A DNA stretch of 64,000 nt, taken from positions 1 through 64,000 of the forward strand of contig NZ_JMPS01000032.1 in assembly GCF_000735455.1 (NCBI RefSeq). Reading direction: 5' to 3'. The notes under the pieces were generated by a model. It was not told the DNA's origin and made no database searches. It saw only the letters and a list, made by a program, of their open reading frames with translations. The position numbers were made by a program, and so were the translations under genes. This DNA comes from Yokenella regensburgei ATCC 49455 (GTDB lineage: Bacteria > Pseudomonadota > Gammaproteobacteria > Enterobacterales > Enterobacteriaceae). Positions 9,764 to 18,477 of this stretch are shown here, in pieces; positions within the stretch are counted from its first letter, which is position 1, and each line of letters opens with the position of its first letter.

Positions 9764-10233
9764 TGAACCCACTGAAAGCCGGTGACATCGCACCGAAATT
9801 TAGCCTGCCCGATCAAGACGGCGAGCAAGTAAATTTGACCGACTTCCAGGGACAGCGTGTTCTGGTCTATTTTTACCCGAAAGCTATGACCCCCGGCTGT
9901 ACCGTCCAGGCATGCGGTCTGCGTGACAATATGGATGAGCTGAAAAAAGCCGGTGTCGAAGTGCTGGGTATCAGCACCGATAAACCAGAAAAACTGTCAC
10001 GTTTCGCCGAAAAAGAGCTGCTGAACTTTACGCTGCTGTCTGATGAAGACCATCAGGTTTGCGAACAGTTTGGTATCTGGGGCGAGAAGTCCTTTATGGG
10101 CAAAACCTACGATGGAATTCACCGCATCAGCTTCCTGGTTGATGCCGACGGCAAAATCGAACACGTGTTTGATGACTTCAAAACCAGCAATCACCACGAC
10201 GTGGTGCTGAACTGGCTGAAAGAAAGCGCCTGA
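9763..10233 (+). CDS. bcp: Thioredoxin-dependent thiol peroxidase Bcp
   Basis: A 156-aa peroxiredoxin of the BCP/PrxQ type that reduces hydroperoxides with thioredoxin electrons in the cytoplasm. The peroxidatic Cys lies in MTPGCTVQACGLRD; the second Cys five residues on is the resolving Cys of the E. coli protein. KFSLPDQDGEQVNL near the N-terminus and FLVDADGKIEHVF near the end are typical. The start overlaps the gcvR stop. In E. coli K-12 the hyf operon follows; here it is replaced by the region described below. Confidence 0.96.
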   Translation: MNPLKAGDIAPKFSLPDQDGEQVNLTDFQGQRVLVYFYPKAMTPGCTVQACGLRDNMDELKKAGVEVLGISTDKPEKLSRFAEKELLNFTLLSDEDHQVCEQFGIWGEKSFMGKTYDGIHRISFLVDADGKIEHVFDDFKTSNHHDVVLNWLKESA

Positions 10234-10250
10234 TAGTTTAAGTTGAGCAG

Positions 10251-10282
10251 CATCGCTATTCACGCAAAGTGAATATGCGATG
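10251..10282. terminator. Hairpin after bcp
   Basis: CATCGC-TATTCAC pairs with GTGAATA-GCGATG with a single bulged T and loop GCAAA. It starts 17 bases after the bcp stop. There is no T run, so it may be a processing or Rho-dependent end rather than a classical terminator. Confidence 0.4.
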
Positions 10283-10292
10283 TTGTGGACGG

Positions 10293-10760
10293 GTTCCGTT
10301 CACCTCAAATGTACAGATTCTCTGGCGCTCTGATACCCGGTGAACGTGTTAAGGGCGCTCGTCGCCGCGCCCTTAACAATCCCGGCTCCCTGCCCTGCGG
10401 AAACACGTCGGCAATTTTCAGCCGGACCAGCCACCACTTTACCACCCGCGCTTTTACTCAGCAGCAAAGCGGTGCTTTCTGGCAGCAAGACAATAACAGC
10501 GAAACCCGAGTCCGGCTGAAAACCGATGAGGCGTTGACGGCTGACCGGGGCCACCCGCAGGGAGGCGGGTGGAGGGACTGGCCTGCAGGGACGCAGGCTC
10601 AGCCCCGAACCGATAGTCAGACGGCATAAGGCGAATGGACCGCGAAGCGGCGGTTTTCCCGCCGGGAGCCCGGGTTGCCAGGGAGGTGGCGGTGAGCCTC
10701 CCTGGCACGTTCACCGGTATCAGTGTGACAAAGAAGTAGTGTATTTAAAGTGAACGGAAA
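10293..10760. repeat. Non-coding palindromic element with imperfect terminal inverted repeats
   Basis: The left end (10293-10348) and right end (10706-10760) are imperfect inverted copies of each other: about 43 of 56 positions agree, including CACGTTCACC, GTATCAG and GTGAACGGAA. Inside lie further palindromes: GTTAAGGGCG/CGCCCTTAAC (10348-10377), a long-range pair TTTTCAGCCGGAC/GTCCGGCTGAAAA (10415-10427 with 10510-10522), CCACCCGC/GCGGGTGG (10551-10572), GCCTGC/GCAGGC (10581-10598), GGCGG/CCGCC (10649-10663) and TGCCAGGGAGG/CCTCCCTGGCA (10676-10707). Short open frames cross it but break these pairings and have no clear ribosome sites. It may be a non-autonomous mobile element or the gene of a structured RNA. 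I cannot name a family. Confidence 0.7.
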
Positions 10761-10824
10761 CATTCACCTCGCAGACATAGTCTCTGGACATCGGTAGAAC
10801 GTAGCTCGCTTTGCAGCGGCACGG

Positions 10825-11973
10825 TTAACGCACGACCGACTGCCGTCCCATCTCCCAGACTGCAGCCACGTTGCGGGCTGTGACCTGCAGATTGGTTCTG
10901 GCCTCTGCCAGCGCCTCCGGGAGCGTGACAACCTGAGTGAGTATCGAGAACGCCGCGTCGATGCCGTGCTGGTGCACCACGCCGTGGTCCTCACGTAACC
11001 CACCGGCCAGGGCAATAACCGGTTTGTGGTAGCGCTTCGCCACCCGGGCGACGCCAATCGGTGTTTTACCGCAAATGCTCTGACTATCGAGCCGTCCTTC
11101 GCCGGTGATCACCAGGTCCGCGTCCTTCACCTGGGCTTCCAGCCCCAGACGGTCGATAACAATCTCAACACCAGCGCACAGCGTGGCGTTGAGAAGCCCC
11201 ATTAGTGCAGCACCCATTCCGCCAGCGGCGCCCGCTCCCGGTGCGTTCAGCACGGTCCGCCCGGTGGTACGGTGAATAATGGTTCCCCAGTTCGCCAGCG
11301 CGATATCGAGCCTTGCCACCATCTCGGTGGTGGCTCCCTTCTGCGGGCCAAACACCGCCGAGGCGCCCTGCGGACCACAAAGCGGATTGTTTACATCGCA
11401 CGCCACCGTCAGCGTGACGTGCTGCAAACGCGGATGACAGGCGGATAAATCAATCGCGACCAGCGATTCCAGCGCTTCACCACGATGCGCAATTTCACTG
11501 CCCCCGGCGCTCAGCAAGCGTGCGCCAAGCGCCTGCATCATCCCGGCGCCTCCGTCGTTGGTGGCGCTGCCGCCAATGCCGAGAATAATGTGCTCTACCC
11601 CTTCGTCGAGGGCTGCGCGAATCAACTCCCCGGTGCCAAAGCTGGTGGTTTTCATCGGATTGCGCAGCTCAGGGGCAACATAATGCAGGCCAGAAGCTGC
11701 CGCCATTTCAATAACCGCGGTTTTGCCATCCCCCATCATGCCCCAGCGCGCAGATACCGTTTCACCGAGTGGCCCGGTTACCGGCGTGTGGCGAAAATGA
11801 CCCTGGCTTGCCGCCACCATCGACTCCACCGTACCTTCGCCGCCGTCGGCCATCGGCACATTGACATATTCCGCATCCGGCCAGATTTCACGACAACCGG
11901 CTTCAATCGCCTGCGCCACTTCCAGTGCGGACAGGCTCTCTTTAAATGAATCGGGGGCAATTACAATTTTCAT
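10825..11973 (-). CDS. garK: Glycerate 2-kinase
   Basis: A 382-aa kinase of the GarK/GlxK family that phosphorylates D-glycerate to 2-phosphoglycerate, feeding lower glycolysis. The start MKIVIAPDSFKESLSA, the GIGGSATNDGGAGM glycine-rich loop, VPMADGGEGTVE and LVITGEGRLDSQS are family signatures. Both garK and glxK of E. coli encode this activity; the symbol marks the family, since here it sits with a permease and a regulator and not with gar or glx genes. It starts 2 bases after the permease stop, so the two are one operon. The ribosome site is AGGA. Confidence 0.9.
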   Translation of the reverse strand: MKIVIAPDSFKESLSALEVAQAIEAGCREIWPDAEYVNVPMADGGEGTVESMVAASQGHFRHTPVTGPLGETVSARWGMMGDGKTAVIEMAAASGLHYVAPELRNPMKTTSFGTGELIRAALDEGVEHIILGIGGSATNDGGAGMMQALGARLLSAGGSEIAHRGEALESLVAIDLSACHPRLQHVTLTVACDVNNPLCGPQGASAVFGPQKGATTEMVARLDIALANWGTIIHRTTGRTVLNAPGAGAAGGMGAALMGLLNATLCAGVEIVIDRLGLEAQVKDADLVITGEGRLDSQSICGKTPIGVARVAKRYHKPVIALAGGLREDHGVVHQHGIDAAFSILTQVVTLPEALAEARTNLQVTARNVAAVWEMGRQSVVR

Positions 11974-11975
11974 AG

Positions 11976-13244
11976 TTATCCTGCCAGTCCAAATACACCA
12001 AACATCAGAGTCGAGATAAACGCGATGGTTAAGCCCACCAGCGTTTCATAAGGCATCAGTTTCAGACGCTCATGAATTGCCATGTTGACGCTACCGCCAG
12101 TGGCGTGGAAGAAGCTGCCGTGCGGCAGGTGATCCAGCACCGTAGCACCGGCGTGGATCATCGCAGCACCCGCCAGCGCAGAGACGCCCAGTTCAAGCAG
12201 TGTAGGCGCAAACACGCTGGAAGCCACCGCGGTACCCGCTGTGGTAGACGCCGTCGCCATCGACATAATGGCACCGGAAATGGGCGCCAGCAGGTATGAC
12301 GGAAGCCCGGAGGCCGTGAGCCCGTTAACCAGCACATCTTTTAATTCTGAGTTCGCAATAATACCCGCGAGCGTCCCGGTACCCAGCAGCATAATGGCCA
12401 CCGGCGCCATACGGCTCAGCCCGGACACCATAAAGTGATTTGCCTGACGACCACGCCCCATCAGCACGGCGCCAATCAGGCCGCCGACCGGCAGCGCAAT
12501 CAGCGGGTCAATCGCAATTCCGGCAACAGGACGCAGCGACAGCAGCACAATCGCTACCAGCGGCGCGCTGATAGAAACCAGGAACCCCGGCTGACCGTGG
12601 GTGCTGGCGTTGGTAATCACCTCTTCTGCGGTAACCGGGCTGCCCTTACGGGTGAGACGTTTCGCGAGGAAATATGCCATAGCCAGACCGAAGAGACCCG
12701 GAATGATGCCGGCCATCATCACCGAGGTTAACGGCACGTGGAAAGCATCCGCCGCCGCAATCGTGTTCGGGTTAGGCGACATCACGTTCCCGGCTTTCCC
12801 GCCCCCGATCATCGCCAGCAGGATGGCGGCTTTTGACAATCCGGCGCGATGAGCAATAGAGAGGGCAATCGGTGCCACGGTGATGACCGCTACATCGATA
12901 AACACGCCAACCGCCGTCAGGCACAGGGTGGCAATCGCCAGCGCAAGCAGCGCCCGGGTTTCACCGACTTTTCTGACTACCGTTTCGGCAATGGTATTTG
13001 CCGCACCGGACTCAATCAGCACCCCGGCCAGTACGCCCGCGGCAAGAATGCGCAGTACCGCGTTAGTGATCCCCTGCGCGCCCGTCACCATCAGGGTAAC
13101 GGTCTCGACGAGGGATGCACCGCCAATAAGACCACCGATCAGCGCCCCGGCCATCATGCCGTAGGCGGGCGAAACTTTACGTAATATGAGGATGATTGCT
13201 ACCGCCAGCGCGGCGATAGCTCCGAGAGTGGAAATCGACGTCAT
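11976..13244 (-). CDS. GntP-family permease, probable D-glycerate transporter
   Basis: A 422-aa inner-membrane protein with about 12 hydrophobic segments. Family marks are IGGGKAGNVMSPNPNTIAAADAFHVP, split here by a short loop, and the C-terminal HLPHGSFFHATGG. GntP-family proteins are proton symporters for gluconate and related sugar acids. Here the gene lies between a CdaR-type regulator and glycerate kinase, so D-glycerate is the most likely substrate; this is inferred from context. The ribosome site is GGAGG. It is followed by the kinase after 2 bases and preceded by the regulator with a gap of 66 bases that may hold the operon promoter. Confidence 0.85.
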   Translation of the reverse strand: MTSISTLGAIAALAVAIILILRKVSPAYGMMAGALIGGLIGGASLVETVTLMVTGAQGITNAVLRILAAGVLAGVLIESGAANTIAETVVRKVGETRALLALAIATLCLTAVGVFIDVAVITVAPIALSIAHRAGLSKAAILLAMIGGGKAGNVMSPNPNTIAAADAFHVPLTSVMMAGIIPGLFGLAMAYFLAKRLTRKGSPVTAEEVITNASTHGQPGFLVSISAPLVAIVLLSLRPVAGIAIDPLIALPVGGLIGAVLMGRGRQANHFMVSGLSRMAPVAIMLLGTGTLAGIIANSELKDVLVNGLTASGLPSYLLAPISGAIMSMATASTTAGTAVASSVFAPTLLELGVSALAGAAMIHAGATVLDHLPHGSFFHATGGSVNMAIHERLKLMPYETLVGLTIAFISTLMFGVFGLAG

Positions 13245-13310
13245 GTGATGCGCCTCCGTTAATTGACCCGCGCAGTATGGGAAATCAGCCGCATAACGAA
13301 ACTGGAGGTT

Positions 13311-14489
13311 TTAACGAACTTTTGCCGGTGTCCGGGGGGCTAAGTTGTGGGATTCTACAGCCTGACACTGCAGCTCCATGCCAATAAATAACCAGAGAAT
13401 ACTTTTCAGGTTATTGATTTTTATACCGGTAATCTCTTCGCAGCGCTGCAAACGATAGCGAAGCGTATTGACATGAATATGCAGGGCTTTCGCCGTTTGA
13501 GAGAGGTCACAGTTATGCGCAAACCATTCGCGCAGGGTTTGTTGCAGCACTCCTTTGGCATCGTGTTCAACCAGATGTTGCCAGAGCCTTGAAAGCTCCT
13601 GCACCTGCCAGCTCTCCGAGACGTCGCTTAACAGCGCCGGTAAGGCATAGTCGTGATAGAACACGTACTGGTTTTTTACCTTCTGCCGTTTCACCATCGC
13701 CTGGGTGGCCCGGGCGGTTTGCCACGAGCGGTGTAGCCCATTGTCACCGGAAAAGTAGCCGCCAACCACAATGCGGCTAAAACCCGAACTGCTGGCCCAG
13801 GATTTGAAGCACTGGAGATCTTTCATCTCCTGCACCAGATCCCAGTTACCGTCTTTGCGGCTAATGGGTTTGATAATGATCAGTTCGTTGAAATCGGTGA
13901 AGGTCACGAGGTGATCGCGGGCGCGGTTTTCGAAGTACTCCATCAGGTTGCGCAGCGCCTCACGATCGGGCTGACGCAGCTCAATTATCGCTACCACCCG
14001 CGGCTGGCGCAGGTCGATCCCCAGATAAGAAACCATCGAGTGTAACGACTCCGGCGGCGGTTCGCGCATGATGAGCTGATTAATGAGTTCTTCCCGATAG
14101 CGCTTATCCCACTCTTTCTGCTCAATCAGCACCATGTGTTCAATAACCAGCTCAGAGGCCATCTTCACCAGTTCGGCGTAGGCGCGCACTTCACCCGGCT
14201 CGCCGGTAATTCCGACCACGCCAATCAGTTGGCCGTGAAAAGAGACCGGCAGGTTAATGCCCGGGCGAACGCCCTTGAGCTGGGCCGCGGTGGCGGTGTC
14301 TATCTCCACCACCCGGTTGTCTTTGAGCGCCAGAATGGCCCCTTCATGGCGCTGATGCAGGCGCGATGGCTCCCCCGAGGCGATAATGATGCCATGCTCA
14401 TCCATGACGTTGACCGAGTAAGGAATGATGCGCATTGCCCGCTCAACAATCTGCCGTGCGGTGTAGTCCTTTAAATATCGCTTCTTCAT
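13311..14489 (-). CDS. cdaR: CdaR/SdaR-family transcriptional activator
   Basis: A 392-aa regulator with an N-terminal sugar-diacid-recognition domain (QIVERAMRIIPYSVNVMDEHG, then GINLPVSFHGQLIGVVGITG), a central GGDEF-like domain and a C-terminal PucR-type helix-turn-helix (LSQTAKALHIHVNTLRYRL). E. coli CdaR responds to D-glycerate, glucarate and galactarate and activates gar and gud genes. The position upstream of a GntP permease and glycerate kinase, on the same strand, fits a local activator of glycerate use. It begins 17 bases after the perM stop. The purine-rich AAAAGGA touches the ATG, so the start is slightly uncertain. Confidence 0.88.
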   Translation of the reverse strand: MKKRYLKDYTARQIVERAMRIIPYSVNVMDEHGIIIASGEPSRLHQRHEGAILALKDNRVVEIDTATAAQLKGVRPGINLPVSFHGQLIGVVGITGEPGEVRAYAELVKMASELVIEHMVLIEQKEWDKRYREELINQLIMREPPPESLHSMVSYLGIDLRQPRVVAIIELRQPDREALRNLMEYFENRARDHLVTFTDFNELIIIKPISRKDGNWDLVQEMKDLQCFKSWASSSGFSRIVVGGYFSGDNGLHRSWQTARATQAMVKRQKVKNQYVFYHDYALPALLSDVSESWQVQELSRLWQHLVEHDAKGVLQQTLREWFAHNCDLSQTAKALHIHVNTLRYRLQRCEEITGIKINNLKSILWLFIGMELQCQAVESHNLAPRTPAKVR

Positions 14490-14506
14490 TCCTTTTCTCG
14501 TCTGAT

Positions 14507-15571
14507 TCAGGGGTTATCGACTACCGGTCCGTCCGGCCAGGCATGTACCACGGCTTTGATAAGGGTTGCCAATGGGATGGCGAAAAAGACGCCCCAGAAG
14601 CCCCACAGGCCGCCAAAAATCACCACCGAGAGGATGATGACCAGCGGATGCAGGTTGACCGCTTCAGAGAACAGCACCGGCACCAGCAGGTTGCTATCCA
14701 GGCCCTGAATCACCAGGTACACGGTAAACAGACTCCAGAACTCGGTGCCAAGGCCAAACTGGAACAGCGCCACGCCCACTACAGGAATGGTCACCACGAA
14801 AGCGCCGATATAGGGGATCAGCACCGAGAGCCCCACCAGCACCGCCAGCAGCAGCGAGTAGTTGAGACCAAACATGATAAAGCCTATCCAGGTAGCCACC
14901 CCAACCACGATCATCTCCAGCACTTTGCCGCGAATGTAGTTGGTTATCTGCTGGTTCATTTCTTTCCAGACCTGACCGGCCAGGCCGCGATTTCGCGGCA
15001 GCACGCGGCGCACGGCGTTCTGCATTTGCACTTTATCTTTCAGCAGGAAGAACACCATCAGCGGTACCAGCACGAGGTATACCGCAAGCGTCAGCAGCCC
15101 TACCAGCGAGGCAAGCGAGTATTTCACCACCGAGTCGCCAAGGGTCAGGAAGCGGCTACGCATGTTTTCCGCCATGGCATCGATGATCCCGGCATCCATC
15201 AGTGCCGGGTAGCGGCGCGGCACGTTGGCAGCAAAATCAGAAAATTTGCCCAGCATGCCTGGCATATCGCGAATGAGGTAGATCCCCTGCTGCCACGCCA
15301 CCGGTATCACCACAAACGCCATCAGCAGCAGGATCCCGACGAACAGCACCAGCACGATGCTGGTCGCCCAGGTTCGCGAGCAGCCCACGCGCTCCAGCCG
15401 AACCGTCGGCCACTCCAGTAGATAGGCGAGCACTATTGCCACCAGCAGCGGCGCCAGCAGGCCGCTGAAGAAAAACAGAATGCCAAATCCGGCGAGCAAA
15501 ATGACCAGCAGTGCTATCGCTTCCGGGTCGCTAAAGCGCCGACGATACCACTGCATTAACAACTTGAGCAT
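14507..15571 (-). CDS. perM: AI-2E family transporter PerM
   Basis: A 354-aa membrane protein of the AI-2 exporter/PerM family (formerly YfgO) with about eight membrane helices. Typical stretches are FFFSGLLAPLLVAIVLAYLLEWP at the start (hydrophobic pair of helices), NQQITNYIRGKVLEM in the middle and the C-terminal LIPYIGAFVVTIPVVGVALFQFG. The substrate is unknown. Length and sequence agree with E. coli PerM. It is divergent from bepA across 223 bases. AAAGAGG precedes the ATG. The glycerate module has been placed directly downstream on the same strand, so read-through is possible. Confidence 0.93.
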   Translation of the reverse strand: MLKLLMQWYRRRFSDPEAIALLVILLAGFGILFFFSGLLAPLLVAIVLAYLLEWPTVRLERVGCSRTWATSIVLVLFVGILLLMAFVVIPVAWQQGIYLIRDMPGMLGKFSDFAANVPRRYPALMDAGIIDAMAENMRSRFLTLGDSVVKYSLASLVGLLTLAVYLVLVPLMVFFLLKDKVQMQNAVRRVLPRNRGLAGQVWKEMNQQITNYIRGKVLEMIVVGVATWIGFIMFGLNYSLLLAVLVGLSVLIPYIGAFVVTIPVVGVALFQFGLGTEFWSLFTVYLVIQGLDSNLLVPVLFSEAVNLHPLVIILSVVIFGGLWGFWGVFFAIPLATLIKAVVHAWPDGPVVDNP

Positions 15572-15735
15572 AAAACCTCTTTCCTGTGAATGTCAGGATC
15601 TTTCTACCCGGAGTGTATCGAAATGTCACATAAAAGACTCCGCTTTTTGTCGCCCCCGCAGCAAACATCAAAAGTGAATCAAAAGAGGATTTTCAACCGC
15701 CCTGACCACCGCTACACTCATACAACAACAGCGCA

Positions 15736-15763
15736 GGAACCATCACCCCCGGCGCTGGTCAAA
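15736..15763 (+). promoter_or_regulatory. Probable sigma-E promoter of bepA
   Basis: GGAACC (15736-15741) and GTCAAA (15758-15763) are spaced as in the sigma-E consensus (GGAACTT, about 16 bases, then TCnnA). E. coli bepA (yfgC) is a known member of the sigma-E regulon. The predicted start falls about 25 bases before the bepA ATG. Confidence 0.6.
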
Positions 15764-15794
15764 ATGGCACATCCCACATGACAGGACTGAGGTT

Positions 15795-17258
15795 ATGTTC
15801 AGGCAGTTAAGAAAAACGCTGGTTGCGACCGTTGTTGCCTCCCTTACGCTCGGCTCGTGTCTGCCCGCCTTTGCGGATAACGCTGACACATTGCCAGATA
15901 TGGGTACCTCCGCAGGAAGCACGCTCTCCATTGGTCAGGAGATGCAGATGGGAGATTATTACGTACGTCAGCTACGCGGCAGTGCGCCGTTGATTAATGA
16001 CCCGTTGCTGACGCAGTACATCAACACCCTCGGGATGCGCCTGGTCTCCCACGCCAATTCTGTACGTACGCCGTTTCATTTTTTTCTGATTAATAACGAC
16101 GAACTGAACGCCTTCGCCTTCTTCGGCGGTAACGTGGTGCTGCATTCCGCCCTCTTCCGCTACACCTCGACGGAAAGCGAACTGGCCTCGGTGATGGCGC
16201 ACGAAATCTCTCACGTTACCCAGCGCCATCTGGCGCGGGCGATGGAAGATCAGAAGCGCAATGCGCCGCTGACCTGGGTCGGTGCACTGGGCTCTATTCT
16301 GTTAGCGATGGCGAGCCCGCAGGCGGGGATGGCCGCGTTGACCGGTACTCTTGCGGGTACCCAACAAGGGATGATTAGCTTCACCCGTCAGAACGAAGAA
16401 GAAGCTGACCGCATCGGTATTCAGGTGCTGCAGCGCTCGGGCTTCGACCCGCAGGCGATGCCTTCTTTCATGGAGAAGCTGCTGGATCAGTCGCGCTACT
16501 CCTCCCGACCACCAGAAATGCTGCTGACTCACCCATTGCCGGAAAGCCGTCTTGCCGATGCACGTAACCGTGCCAACCAGATGCGTCCGGTGGTGGTGCA
16601 GTCTTCTGAGGATTATTACATGGCGAAGGCGCGTACCCTCGGCATGTACAATTCCGGACAAAATCAGCTCACCAGCGATTTACTCGACAGCTGGGCGAAA
16701 GGCAACGTTCGCGAACAGCGTGCTGCAACCTATGGCCGTGCGCTACAGGCCATGGGTGCTGAAAACTACGCCCAGGCAAGCAAACTGCTGCAGCCACTGT
16801 TAAGCGCCGACAGCCAGAACCCGTGGTTCCTCGACATGGCGACCGATATCGATCTCGGGCAGAAAAAAACCGCCGATGCGATTAACCGTCTGAAAAACGC
16901 CAAAGAACTGAAAACGAATCCGGTGCTGCAACTGAACTTGGCCAACGCCTATTTACAGGCCGGTCAGCCAGGCGAAGCCGCCACCATTCTTAATCGCTAT
17001 ACTTTCACCTATAAAGACGACACCAACGGTTGGGATCTGCTGGCCCAGGCAGAAGCCGCCCTTGGCAACCGGGACCAGGAGCTGGCAGCGCGCGCCGAAA
17101 ACATGGCGCTGGTAGGAAGGCTCGATCAGGCCATTTCTATGCTGAGCAGCGCCAGTTCTCAAGTGAAGCTGGGTAGTCTGCAGCAGGCACGGTATGATGC
17201 GCGCATCGACCAGTTCCGGGACCTGCAGGAACGCTTCCGTCCGTATAGCAAAATGTAA
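15795..17258 (+). CDS. bepA: Periplasmic metalloprotease/chaperone BepA
   Basis: A 487-aa M48-family protein with a cleavable signal peptide ending near [10 protein letters not shown]. The zinc motif [12 protein letters not shown] is near residue 136, and the third ligand is in [11 protein letters not shown]. The C-terminal third is a TPR domain (repeats around [10 protein letters not shown] and [18 protein letters not shown]). BepA helps LptD fold and degrades stalled LptD and BamA at the outer membrane. Length is identical to the E. coli protein. A sigma-E-like promoter precedes it, and yfgD follows after 9 bases in the same operon. Confidence 0.97.
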   Translation: MFRQLRKTLVATVVASLTLGSCLPAFADNADTLPDMGTSAGSTLSIGQEMQMGDYYVRQLRGSAPLINDPLLTQYINTLGMRLVSHANSVRTPFHFFLINNDELNAFAFFGGNVVLHSALFRYTSTESELASVMAHEISHVTQRHLARAMEDQKRNAPLTWVGALGSILLAMASPQAGMAALTGTLAGTQQGMISFTRQNEEEADRIGIQVLQRSGFDPQAMPSFMEKLLDQSRYSSRPPEMLLTHPLPESRLADARNRANQMRPVVVQSSEDYYMAKARTLGMYNSGQNQLTSDLLDSWAKGNVREQRAATYGRALQAMGAENYAQASKLLQPLLSADSQNPWFLDMATDIDLGQKKTADAINRLKNAKELKTNPVLQLNLANAYLQAGQPGEAATILNRYTFTYKDDTNGWDLLAQAEAALGNRDQELAARAENMALVGRLDQAISMLSSASSQVKLGSLQQARYDARIDQFRDLQERFRPYSKM

Positions 17259-17267
17259 GGAGAAACC

Positions 17268-17627
17268 ATGTCTGACGCCACGGTCACTATTTATCACAAC
17301 CCTCGCTGCTCCAAGAGCCGTGAAACGCTGAGCCTGCTGCAGAGCAAGGGGATTGAGCCAGACGTCGTGCTGTACCTCGATAACCCGCCGGATGCTGCAA
17401 CACTACGCAATCTGGTGAAAATGCTGGGAATGAGCAGCGCGCGCGAACTGCTGCGTGACAAAGAAGATCTCTACGTCTCTCTGGGGCTTGCAGATCCAGC
17501 GCTCAAAGAGGAAGCCATCGTCATGGCCATGGTTGAGCATCCTAAGCTTATCGAACGTCCTATTGTTGTGAAAAACGGCAAGGCGCGCATCGGGCGCCCG
17601 CCGGAGCAGGTTCTCGACATCCTCTAA
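17268..17627 (+). CDS. yfgD: ArsC-family reductase YfgD
   Basis: A 119-aa glutaredoxin-coupled ArsC-type protein. The active-site loop YHNPRCSKSRETL carries the catalytic Cys at about residue 14; RPIVVKNGKARIGRPPEQV near the C-terminus matches the arginine-rich arsenate site of the family. No arsenic genes lie nearby, so the true substrate may differ from arsenate. It follows bepA by 9 bases with AAGGAG as ribosome site. Its TAA stop shares bases with the TAG of the convergent gene at 17624. Confidence 0.92.
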   Translation: MSDATVTIYHNPRCSKSRETLSLLQSKGIEPDVVLYLDNPPDAATLRNLVKMLGMSSARELLRDKEDLYVSLGLADPALKEEAIVMAMVEHPKLIERPIVVKNGKARIGRPPEQVLDIL

Positions 17628-18460
17628 GCGGAAGCCATACGCCGCAGCGCTTCGAGAAAGGCCTGCGGCGTGTTTTCTCCCAGCTTTTTCTGCGCCTTAC
17701 CGGTATTCCATAAACGACACAGCCGCTGCACCGTATCATCCAGGGTATCCATCGCCGGGATAAGATCTGACAGCAAGCCCGGGATCTGCACCGCAGCCCC
17801 CTCACCGCTGCCGGTGGATTTCATGACAAGATCGGCACGGGTGAACTGAAAACATTTCGCCGAATCAGTCTCAACACATTGAATAGCAGCCGGACAGACG
17901 ATAAGCACCTGATCCAGCCAGTCGCTGACTAACGCCTGTGAGACGCCAGAAAACACCCGAGCAAAGCACCAGCCGCTGACCGGCTCCTGCGCCCACAGCA
18001 GGTGGCTCTCACCGCCGTCGTCCATTGACAGTGCCAGCAGGCGGTAATGCAGGTGCAGCGTATTAGCTTGCATCCCCGCTTTTAGCGCCTTTTTCCCCTG
18101 TAGCTGTGCCTGTTTCCGTCCTTCATGGGCCGGACGCAGATAACGGTTAAGCGTGGCCCGGGAGAGTGAAATCCCCAGTCCTTCAGTCACAATAAACAGC
18201 AGCTCATCAAGCGGCGCACGCAGCACATCGCGCAGCGCATTTATCATCACCACCTGCTCTTGTCTCAGCGCTTTGTGTACCAGATGTGGCGTCGTGTGGT
18301 GGTCAGAAATCTGGCTGCGTTTACGCCAGCGACGAACCGTAGTGACAGAGATACCCAGCTCCCGCGCCAGTTCGCGGTCACTCTTGTCAGATTCCTGCAG
18401 ATATTTGCGAGTGCGAGGCGTTGTTGTGGCATTCGCATGCAGTTTAATTTCCATCCCCAC
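17624..18460 (-). CDS. Degenerate IS481-type transposase protein, possible domesticated regulator
   Basis: A 278-aa protein with the plan of IS481-family transposases: an N-terminal helix-turn-helix (about residues 28-48, RELARELGISVTTVRRWRKR), a second helical domain (60-110, with LSRATLNRYLRP), then a shortened RNase H-like core (130-205). The first catalytic Asp (in the usual VHIDV) is replaced by His138 in LHLHY; the second fits Asp199 in ETDSAKCF; the stretch carrying the catalytic Glu is missing, while the usual tail (LWNTGKAQKKLGENTPQAFLEAL) remains. It therefore should not transpose. The frame is intact, no terminal repeats flank it, and it faces a PTS operon across a gap with a palindrome. 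I infer a DNA-binding regulator. Confidence 0.7.
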   Translation of the reverse strand: MGMEIKLHANATTTPRTRKYLQESDKSDRELARELGISVTTVRRWRKRSQISDHHTTPHLVHKALRQEQVVMINALRDVLRAPLDELLFIVTEGLGISLSRATLNRYLRPAHEGRKQAQLQGKKALKAGMQANTLHLHYRLLALSMDDGGESHLLWAQEPVSGWCFARVFSGVSQALVSDWLDQVLIVCPAAIQCVETDSAKCFQFTRADLVMKSTGSGEGAAVQIPGLLSDLIPAMDTLDDTVQRLCRLWNTGKAQKKLGENTPQAFLEALRRMASA

Positions 18461-18477
18461 TCCTCAAAACACATAAC

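Noticed and set aside
10300-10714. Two overlapping minus-strand open frames (84 and 86 codons) and a plus-strand frame (10285-10629) in the palindromic element
   Set aside because: They lack clear ribosome sites, overlap each other in different frames, have compositions driven by the palindromes and match no family I know. I treat the stretch as non-coding, though small proteins cannot be excluded.
17624-18460. Intact IS481 insertion sequence
   Set aside because: Catalytic residues are missing, the length is short for an active transposase and no flanking inverted repeats or duplicated target were found.
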